Origin: Streptomyces phaeolivaceus
Lineage (GTDB): Bacteria > Actinomycetota > Actinomycetes > Streptomycetales > Streptomycetaceae
NCBI RefSeq assembly: GCF_009184865.1
Contig: NZ_CP045096.1
Span: forward strand, 1,984,001-2,048,000
Reading direction: 5' to 3'
DNA: 64,000 bases
The notes under the pieces are model-generated. The model saw only the letters and a list, made by a program, of their open reading frames with translations, was not told where the DNA came from and made no database searches. Both the position numbers and the translations under genes were made by a program. The first letter of the stretch is position 1; each line of letters starts with the position of its first letter. Positions 58,195-64,000 of this stretch are shown in pieces.

Positions 58195-59163
58195 TCAGCC
58201 GCGCTCGCCCGCCGCGTCGACGACGGCGCTGGTGATGAGCGAGCTGCCGCCGATCACCTTGCCGCCCCGGATGTCCTGCGTACCGAGCACGTCGTACGTC
58301 TCCGGGTCGATCAGCCGGTACCGGTCGGGAGCCGTGCCCTCGCTCAACGCGATGACCCGGCGCCCCGTGCCGTCCTCGACCAGGTGGTCGGCCAGGGCGA
58401 GGTCGGGCAGGGTGGCCAGCGCCCGGTAGAGACCGGCCAAGCCCTTGGAGGGCTTGATGTCGGCGTCGAGGAGGGCGGAGATCTCGGCGTGGTCCTGCTC
58501 GACCTGGGTACTCCCCTTCTCCGCGGGGAGGGCGTCCTCCTCCCGGATCGCCTCCAGCGCGTCCTCGCCGTCGGACGGCAGGGTGGTCAGGAAGCGGTAC
58601 AGCTCCCGCGGGGAACGGTTGTCGCCCTCGCCCTGGGCCCCCTGCCGCGTCTCCGTGGTGCGGAGCCTGAGGCTTCCGTCCTCCGTGGAACGCCACCCCT
58701 GGGCCGCGGCCCCGCCGTCGTAGCGCGTCCAGATCTCCTGCGAGACCGCCGTCACACCGGTGACCTGTACCTCCTCCTCGTCCGGTGCCTCCAGCGTCGA
58801 CTTGCGGTAGATCCACTGATCGGCCCTCGGCTCCGGGACCGCCGGCTGCCCCTCCACCGCCTCCGCCGCCCGCTCCAGCAACTCGGCCGGGGTCATCCCC
58901 TTCAGGTCCGCGCCCGTCAGCGCCGCCGGCTTCCCGTTCGGCGACGGGCCGTCCAACCCCTCCAGCAGGGACGCCGTCACCGCCACCGTGGTCACCGCCG
59001 CCACCACCCCCGCGAGCACGAACTCCCGCCGCGCCCACCTCCGTCGGCGCCGCTCACCGGCCCACGCCGCGTCCAGCAGCCGTGCGCGGCCGGGAGCGAG
59101 GCGAGCCCGGTCGGGGGCCGATGCCCCGGAACGCAACTGCCGTACCTCGGTCAACTCGTCCAT
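58195..59163 (-). CDS. CU044_5270-like membrane-anchored protein
   Basis: A 322-residue protein. The N-terminus MDELTEVRQLRSGASAPDRARLAPGRARLLDAA is the usual cytoplasmic start of the family, a membrane segment follows at about 47-66, and the extracytoplasmic part contains ADQWIYRKSTLEAPDEEE, SPRELYRFLTTLP and VIALSEGTAPDRYRLIDPETYDVLG. It is coupled one base downstream of a sigma-factor gene, as this family normally is. It is presumed to regulate or sense for the sigma factor. Confidence 0.83.
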   Translation of the reverse strand: MDELTEVRQLRSGASAPDRARLAPGRARLLDAAWAGERRRRRWARREFVLAGVVAAVTTVAVTASLLEGLDGPSPNGKPAALTGADLKGMTPAELLERAAEAVEGQPAVPEPRADQWIYRKSTLEAPDEEEVQVTGVTAVSQEIWTRYDGGAAAQGWRSTEDGSLRLRTTETRQGAQGEGDNRSPRELYRFLTTLPSDGEDALEAIREEDALPAEKGSTQVEQDHAEISALLDADIKPSKGLAGLYRALATLPDLALADHLVEDGTGRRVIALSEGTAPDRYRLIDPETYDVLGTQDIRGGKVIGGSSLITSAVVDAAGERG

Positions 59164-59164
59164 G

Positions 59165-59773
59165 TCAGACCACCTCCGCGGTGCCGCCGACGAACGCCGG
59201 GTCGGCGCCCAGCCTTGTCCGTACCTTCCGCCGCGCGCGGTTGAGCCGCGAGCGGACCGTTCCCACCGGGATGTCCAGGGCCTGGGCGACCTCCTGATAG
59301 CTGAGGTCGGCCCAGGCGACGAGCAGCAGCACATGCCGGTCCCCCGCCGGGAGCGCCGCGAGCGCCCCGGCGAGCGGCCCCTGCGCGGCCACCCGGCTGT
59401 CGGTCCGCTCGACCCAGGTCTGGCTCCAGGACGCGGCGACCGGATCGTGTCCGGTGCGGGCCAGCGCCCTGAGGGCCCGGACCTCCGTACGGCGGTGCTT
59501 GCCGATGAGGTTGCCGGCGATGCCGTACAGCCAGGGGCGGGCGTTGGGGTGGGCCCGGTCGTAGCGGGCCCGGATGCGGAAGGCCGTGAGGAAGGTGTCC
59601 GCGGTGAGGTCGTCGGCCAGGGCGTCGCCGAGCCGCCGGGCCACGTACCGGTGGATGTCCGGGGCGTAGCGGTCGTAGAGCCGTGCGAACAGCTCGGGCT
59701 GTTCCAGCGACTGGGCGACGGTCTCGGCGTCGTCCTCGATCCGCGCCTGCGTCTGTGGCGGTGGTCCACTCAC
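59165..59773 (-). CDS. ECF-type RNA polymerase sigma factor
   Basis: A 202-residue sigma factor. Region 2 contains LFARLYDRYAPDIHRYVARRLGDALADDLTADTFLTAFR, and region 4 contains AGDRHVLLLVAWADLSYQEVAQALDIPVGTVRSRLNRARRK. The GTG start has GGGGAG 6 bases upstream. It is one of three sigma factors in this window each paired with a membrane protein. Confidence 0.87.
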   Translation of the reverse strand: MSGPPPQTQARIEDDAETVAQSLEQPELFARLYDRYAPDIHRYVARRLGDALADDLTADTFLTAFRIRARYDRAHPNARPWLYGIAGNLIGKHRRTEVRALRALARTGHDPVAASWSQTWVERTDSRVAAQGPLAGALAALPAGDRHVLLLVAWADLSYQEVAQALDIPVGTVRSRLNRARRKVRTRLGADPAFVGGTAEVV

Positions 59774-59893
59774 CAGGTTCTCCCCCTGTTCGTCACAAGC
59801 CCGCCTTCTGCTTCGCCGTGTTCCTGTCACCTCCTGTTGTCCGACCGGCGGTGGAAGGTTCACGGTTCACGCGAAGTCGTCGGGGCGGGCGCC

Positions 59894-60436
59894 TCAGGGA
59901 ATCACCCGGGCCAGCACCTCCCGTGCGTACTCCTCGTCGTAGGGCGCGCCCGTCAGCAGCACCTGGAGGCAGATGCCGTCGATCAGCGCGACCAGCGCCC
60001 GTGCGGTCACCGGGTCGGTGCGGCGGGCGAGGCAGTCGGCGAAGGCCCGTCCCCACTCGTCGGCGACGGGCCGCAGCGCGGGCCTGCGCAGTGCGGCGAG
60101 ATACAGCTCGTACTCGACCTCCAGGCCCGTCCGGTCGCCCGCGAACCACTGGCCGCCCAGCGCGGCCAGTTCGGCGGCGAGGTCGGTGCCGGGGTCCGTG
60201 TCCGGGTCCCCGAGGGCGTCGGCGAACGTCTTCGCGAAGCCCTCGTCGGCCTGCCGCAGCGTGGCCACCAACAGCTCGTCGAGGGTCTTGAAGTGGTACG
60301 TCGTCGAGCCGAGCGGGACGTCCGCCTCGGCGGCCACGCTGCGGTGGCTCAGCCCGGCGATGCCCTTGTCCCCCACGACCCGGATCGCGGCGTCGATGAT
60401 CCGCTGTCGCCGCTCGGGGTCATAGCGCCGGGCCAT
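59894..60436 (-). CDS. TetR-family regulator
   Basis: A 180-residue regulator. The helix-turn-helix (about 8-55) includes IRVVGDKGIAGLSHRSVAAEADVPLGSTTYHFKTLDELL. The ATG overlaps the stop of the efflux gene by one base (TGATG), so the regulator is made with the pump. The palindrome over the pump's start codon (60754-60775) is its likely operator. Confidence 0.88.
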   Translation of the reverse strand: MARRYDPERRQRIIDAAIRVVGDKGIAGLSHRSVAAEADVPLGSTTYHFKTLDELLVATLRQADEGFAKTFADALGDPDTDPGTDLAAELAALGGQWFAGDRTGLEVEYELYLAALRRPALRPVADEWGRAFADCLARRTDPVTARALVALIDGICLQVLLTGAPYDEEYAREVLARVIP

Positions 60437-60756
60437 CAGTGGGCGCCTCCCAGGTTCAGCACCACGACTCCCGCGATGATCAGCACGATTCCGGCGACCT
60501 TGGGGACGCTCAGCCCCTCCCCGAAGAGCATCAGACCGAGCACGGCGACAGTCGCGGTGCCGGCACCGGACCAGATCGCGTACGCCGTGCCGATGGACAT
60601 GGACTTCAACGCCTGGGCGAGCAGGACGAAGGAGACGAGGTACCCCACACCGGTGACCACTGTCGGCCACAGCTTGCTGAAGCCCTCGCTGTACTTCATG
60701 GCGGTGGTGGCGGCCACTTCGGCGGCTATGGCGCCGGCGAGCAACAGATATCCCAT
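60436..60756 (-). CDS. SMR-family multidrug efflux protein
   Basis: A 106-residue four-helix membrane transporter. The essential glutamate is E13 in AIAAEVAATTAMKYSEGF, and GTAYAIWSGAGTATVAVLG follows in helix 3. It would exchange protons for cationic drugs. The ATG is itself part of a long palindromic operator, so little or no leader exists and translation may be leaderless. It is cotranscribed with the TetR gene. Confidence 0.9.
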   Translation of the reverse strand: MGYLLLAGAIAAEVAATTAMKYSEGFSKLWPTVVTGVGYLVSFVLLAQALKSMSIGTAYAIWSGAGTATVAVLGLMLFGEGLSVPKVAGIVLIIAGVVVLNLGGAH

Positions 60757-60775
60757 GTGTACGAGCGTACACATG
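60754..60775. promoter_or_regulatory. Operator overlapping the efflux start codon
   Basis: CATGTGTACG-AG-CGTACACATG is a perfect palindrome with 10-base arms; its first triplet is the complement of the efflux ATG. Further GTGTAC half-sites occur up to about 60825 (GGGTGTACACAT, GTGTGTACAGG). It is a good candidate TetR site. Confidence 0.7.
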
Positions 60776-61067
60776 GTGCGTACGGGTGTACACATTCCCC
60801 ACGTGAGGCACATCGTGTGTACAGGCCTGGATATGGGCCGAATTGAGCCTCGACGACCGCCAAGAGGCCCCTCTTTCGGGGCCGTTCTGTTATGGAAGCG
60901 CTCACTGAAAGGGCCCCCCGGGCGTCACTCGGTCCACTACTGTTTCAACGGTCAAGCTCCCGAATGTGATGATCTTGAAAATCTCGCGTTCCGGGTCGCG
61001 TCTGGCTCCTCCCTGTCGACCCCATGACGATTCGCGTCCGCATCTGGCGACGCTGAAGGAACCGCGC
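60776..61067. other. Intergenic region upstream of the AbfB-domain gene
   Basis: Apart from extra GTGTAC half-sites near the efflux promoter, this stretch has a hairpin GGCCCC-TCTTTC-GGGGCC (60866-60883) followed by GTTCTGTT, and a LacI-like GGAAGCGCTC (60894-60903). No gene is supported. Confidence 0.4.
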
Positions 61068-62012
61068 ATGCCGCCACAAAAGCCCGGACCTGATCCGGAC
61101 CAGAACACGCCCAACCTTCCGGTGCTCAGATCCGCGAAGGTGTGGGAGACGGGTGTCGCCCCGGACGACACCCGGATACCGGGCACCCGCCGCCTCTGGC
61201 TGGCCGGTGCCCTCGCCCTCGCCGTGGTCTCCTCCTGCGTGACCGCGATCACCTTGCAGGGCTCGGGACCTGATGACTCGTCGGACCGGAACGGCACCAC
61301 CACCGCCGCCGACGACCGGGTCCTCCCCTCCCTCTCCCTGCCGCCCAATTCGCCTCCGGCGACCTCGGCACCGGACGGCAAGAGCGGTCTGTCGGAGCCC
61401 CAGGGCGCCGAGGGCGGCTCGAAGGGCGACGGGGGCAAGAGCGAGGACAAGGGCAAGGACAAGAGCGAGGACTCCGACGGCTCCAAGGACTCCGACTCGT
61501 CCGACGACAAGCAGCAGGGCGGCTCCAAGCCGACCGCCGAGCCGTCGAAGACGACGTCGCCCACCAGGAAGCCGCCTTCCACCTCGACCACGCGCAAGTC
61601 CGTACGGTCCGTCAACTACCCGGACCGCTACTGGCATCTGCGCAACGGCGTGATCCAGCTGGACCAGGTGAGCTCGCGCAGCGGCAGCGAGACCAAGGAG
61701 GGCTCCTCCTTCAAGGTGGTCTCCGGCCTCGCCAACTCCTCCTGCTACTCGTTCCGCATGACGGACGGCCGATACGTACGCCACCAGAACTTCGTACTCC
61801 GCGTGTCGGGCAACGACGGCTCCCGCCTCTTCAAGCAGGACGCCACCTTCTGCCCCCGCTCGGGCTACTCGGGCTCGGTCATGCTGGAGTCGGTGAACTA
61901 CCCCGGCCACTACGTCCGCCACCGCAACTTCCAGCTCCGCCTGGAACGCGCCGAACACAGCGGCTCCTTCTACTCGGACGCCACGTTCAACCTGGTGAAG
62001 GGCTTCTCCTGA
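61068..62012 (+). CDS. Secreted or surface AbfB-domain protein
   Basis: A 314-residue protein with a membrane anchor or uncleaved signal at about 43-63. A long low-complexity Lys/Asp/Ser/Gly linker (about 85-175) follows, then a C-terminal arabinose-binding AbfB (CBM42) beta-trefoil (about 176-314) starting SVNYPDRYWHLRNG, with repeats at NFVLRV and SVNYPGHYVRHRNF. No catalytic domain is present. It may tether the cell to arabinan-containing plant polymers. The ATG at 61068 has GAAGGA upstream. Confidence 0.83.
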   Translation: MPPQKPGPDPDQNTPNLPVLRSAKVWETGVAPDDTRIPGTRRLWLAGALALAVVSSCVTAITLQGSGPDDSSDRNGTTTAADDRVLPSLSLPPNSPPATSAPDGKSGLSEPQGAEGGSKGDGGKSEDKGKDKSEDSDGSKDSDSSDDKQQGGSKPTAEPSKTTSPTRKPPSTSTTRKSVRSVNYPDRYWHLRNGVIQLDQVSSRSGSETKEGSSFKVVSGLANSSCYSFRMTDGRYVRHQNFVLRVSGNDGSRLFKQDATFCPRSGYSGSVMLESVNYPGHYVRHRNFQLRLERAEHSGSFYSDATFNLVKGFS

Positions 62013-62039
62013 CCGGAGCCACCACCGAGCGCGGATGAC

Positions 62040-62080
62040 ATGAGTGTGGCCCCCGGCGGATCGCCGGGGGCCACACTCAT
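62040..62080. terminator. Bidirectional terminator
   Basis: A perfect 19-base stem (ATGAGTGTGGCCCCCGGCG and complement) with a GAT loop lies between the AbfB gene and the convergent SufT-like gene. Confidence 0.85.
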
Positions 62081-62091
62081 GTCATCGGTGC

Positions 62092-62424
62092 TCAGACGTT
62101 GAAGCCGAGCGCCCGAAGCTGCTCGCGGCCGTCGTCGGTGATCTTGTCGGGGCCCCACGGGGGCATCCAGACCCAGTTGATACGGAGTTCGTTGACGATG
62201 CCGTCCGTGGCGGACTTCGCCTGGTCCTCGATGACGTCCGTCAGCGGGCAGGCCGCGGAGGTCAGGGTCATGTCGATCGTCGCGATGTTCGCGTCGTCGA
62301 TGTGAATGCCGTAGATCAGGCCCAGGTTGACGACATCGATGCCCAACTCGGGGTCCACGACGTCGTACAGGGCCTCGCGGACCTCCTCCTCGGAGGCCGG
62401 CTTCATCTCCAGGGTCTCGCTCAT
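62092..62424 (-). CDS. SufT/MIP18-family metal-sulfur cluster assembly factor
   Basis: A 110-residue DUF59 protein. It has VVDPELGIDVVNLGLIYGI and LTSAACPLTDVI, whose Cys is the conserved one in this family. It helps insert iron-sulfur clusters into target proteins. Its ATG overlaps the SufU stop by 4 bases, so it is the last gene of the SUF operon. Confidence 0.9.
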   Translation of the reverse strand: MSETLEMKPASEEEVREALYDVVDPELGIDVVNLGLIYGIHIDDANIATIDMTLTSAACPLTDVIEDQAKSATDGIVNELRINWVWMPPWGPDKITDDGREQLRALGFNV

Positions 62425-62891
62425 GCCGTCTTCCTTTCGACGTCGGCGTCGGCGCCCAGCGCCTGGGCCGTCGCGTCCTTCCACGCCATCCAGCTGAGGA
62501 GGGCGCACTTGACCCGGGCGGGGTACTTGGAGACACCGGCGAACGCGACCGCGTCCTCCAGCACCTCCTCCATCGCGTCGTCCGGCTCGATCTTCCCCTT
62601 GGACTGCATCAGCTCCAGGAAGGTCTCCTGGATCTTCCGCGCGTCCGCGAGGTCCTTGCCGACGAGGAGGTCGTTCAGTACGGAGGCCGAGGCCTGGCTG
62701 ATCGAGCAGCCCTGGCCCTCGTACGAGACGTCCTCGATGGTGGTGCCGTCGTACCTCACTCGCAGGGTGATCTCGTCGCCGCACGTCGGGTTCACGTGGT
62801 GCACCTCGGCGTCGCCATCCCGCAAGCCCCGCCCGTGCGGGTGCTTGTAGTGGTCCAGGATGACTTCCTGGTACATCGAGTCCAGCTTCAC
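62421..62891 (-). CDS. sufU: SufU iron-sulfur assembly protein
   Basis: A 156-residue SufU. Zinc/sulfur-acceptor residues are C37 and D39 in NPTCGDEIT, C62 in GQGCSIS and C129 in VKCALLSW. In Gram-positive and actinobacterial SUF systems it takes sulfur from SufS. It begins 18 bases after the SufS stop. Confidence 0.92.
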   Translation of the reverse strand: MKLDSMYQEVILDHYKHPHGRGLRDGDAEVHHVNPTCGDEITLRVRYDGTTIEDVSYEGQGCSISQASASVLNDLLVGKDLADARKIQETFLELMQSKGKIEPDDAMEEVLEDAVAFAGVSKYPARVKCALLSWMAWKDATAQALGADADVERKTA

Positions 62892-62909
62892 GGTCTCAGC
62901 TCACGCCCT

Positions 62910-64000
62910 TCAGCCGAAGAAGTTCCGTACGTGCTCCAGGCCGTCGACCAGTGCGTCGATCTCGGCCGGCGTGGAGTACAGATAGAACGACGCCCTGGTG
63001 GTCGCGGGAATTCCGTAGCGCAGGCAGACGGGACGGGCGCAGTGGTGGCCGACCCGGACCGCGATGCCCTGCTCGTCGAGGACCTGGCCCACGTCGTGCG
63101 GGTGGATGTCGCCGAGAGTGAAGGAGATCGCCGCGCCCCGGTCCTCGGCCGTGGCCGGGCCGATGATCCTCAGGTCGGGGACCTCCGTGAGCCGCTTCAC
63201 CGCGTACTCGGTGATCGCGTGCTCATGGGCGAGGATCTTGTCCATGCCGATGGCGTTCAGATAGTCGATCGCCGCGCCCAGACCGACCGCCTGCGCGATC
63301 GGCGGGGTGCCCGCCTCGAACTTGTGCGGGGCGGGCGCGTAGGTCGACGAGTGCATCGACACGGTCTCGATCATCTCGCCGCCGCCGAGGAACGGCGGCA
63401 GGTCCTCCAGCAGCTCCTGGCGGCCCCAGAGGACGCCGATGCCCGTCGGACCGCACATCTTGTGGCCGGTGAAGGCCACGAAGTCGGCCTGGAGGGCCTG
63501 TACGTCCAGCGGCATGTGCGGCGCGGCCTGCGAGGCGTCGATGCAGACCAGGGCGCCCACCTCCTGCGCCCGGCGCACTATCGCCTCGACCGGGTTGACC
63601 GTGCCGAGGATGTTGGACACCAGCACGAAGGAGACGATCTTCGTCTTCTCCGTGATGATCTCGTCGATGTTGGAGAGGTCGAGCCGGCCGTCGTCGGTCA
63701 GCCCGAACCACTTCAGCTTCGCGCCCGTGCGCTGCGAGAGCAGCTGCCACGGCACGATGTTGGAGTGGTGCTCCATCTCCGTGATGACGATCTCGGTCTC
63801 GGAGTCCACCCGGTAGGGCTCGTCCGCCCAGCCGAGCATGTTCGCCACGAGGTTCAGCGACTCGGAGGCGTTCTTGGTGAAGATCACCTCGTCGCGGCTG
63901 GGCGCGTTGATGAACGACGCGACCTTGTCGCGCGCACCCTCGTACAGCGCCGTGGCCTCCTCGGCGAGCACATGCACACCGCGGTGGACGTTGGCGTTGT
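62910..64000 (-). CDS. sufS: SufS cysteine desulfurase (partial)
   Basis: The C-terminal part of a class V aminotransferase-fold cysteine desulfurase; its start lies beyond the right edge, and the first visible residues are NANVHRGVHVLAEEAT. The PLP lysine is in FTGHKMCGPTGIG, and the catalytic Cys loop is RVGHHCARPVC. It supplies sulfur to SufU. It leads the visible part of the SUF operon. Confidence 0.92.
   Translation of the reverse strand, partial: NANVHRGVHVLAEEATALYEGARDKVASFINAPSRDEVIFTKNASESLNLVANMLGWADEPYRVDSETEIVITEMEHHSNIVPWQLLSQRTGAKLKWFGLTDDGRLDLSNIDEIITEKTKIVSFVLVSNILGTVNPVEAIVRRAQEVGALVCIDASQAAPHMPLDVQALQADFVAFTGHKMCGPTGIGVLWGRQELLEDLPPFLGGGEMIETVSMHSSTYAPAPHKFEAGTPPIAQAVGLGAAIDYLNAIGMDKILAHEHAITEYAVKRLTEVPDLRIIGPATAEDRGAAISFTLGDIHPHDVGQVLDEQGIAVRVGHHCARPVCLRYGIPATTRASFYLYSTPAEIDALVDGLEHVRNFFG

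Overview
The window is high-GC, with almost every real gene ending its codons in G or C. It carries families typical of Streptomyces or a very close relative: SigE-type sigma factors coupled to membrane proteins, a TerD protein, a TROVE protein, a CU044_5270-like protein and DapD. Many operons are stitched together by 1- or 4-base stop/start overlaps (ATGA, GTGA, TGATG).

Positions 1-35300 are mainly a pectin and uronic-acid utilisation region. A divergent IclR regulator and a semialdehyde dehydrogenase (cut by the window edge) sit at the left. After an interlude with a penicillin-binding protein, a purine-type permease and a sigma factor, there follow a PL3 pectate lyase, two PL9 lyases, two PL1 lyases, two CE8 pectin methylesterases, a CE12 rhamnogalacturonan acetylesterase, two GH43 enzymes, an alpha/beta hydrolase, a Gfo/Idh oxidoreductase, a PmoA-like (DUF6807) protein and a sugar ABC importer (binding protein and two permeases, no ATPase). 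Next come an IlvD/Edd dehydratase, a DapA-like lyase and a GntR regulator, then uronate dehydrogenase divergent from 5-dehydro-4-deoxyglucarate dehydratase and an unidentified partner. The genes describe extracellular depolymerisation and de-esterification of pectin, uptake of fragments, and oxidation of galacturonate through galactarate and 2-oxoglutarate semialdehyde to 2-oxoglutarate. A TnpB-only IS605-type element sits between the importer-binding-protein gene and the rest of its probable operon, and the alpha/beta hydrolase appears split from its signal peptide by a frameshift.

Positions 35300-44240 hold small Streptomyces-type proteins, a double TerD protein, a helix-turn-helix regulator, a HAD hydrolase, ACC deaminase with a GntR regulator, and a Ro60/TROVE gene. 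Immediately upstream of the Ro60 gene are two related structured RNAs that look like bacterial Y RNAs. Each contains a circularly permuted tRNA-like module, and one of them encodes an internal CCA. This Ro60-RNA locus is the most unusual thing in the window.

Positions 44240-64000 contain a PhoX phosphatase with a PHO-box-like site, an IS4 element inserted in a palindromic repeat, an extracellular nuclease, ABM-domain and holin-like proteins, a second DapA, two further sigma-factor/membrane-protein pairs, DapD, a TetR/SMR efflux pair with an operator over the start codon, a secreted AbfB-domain protein, and the end of a SUF iron-sulfur operon (SufS, SufU, SufT). Copies of a short inverted-repeat MITE and of a palindromic intergenic repeat are scattered through the window.
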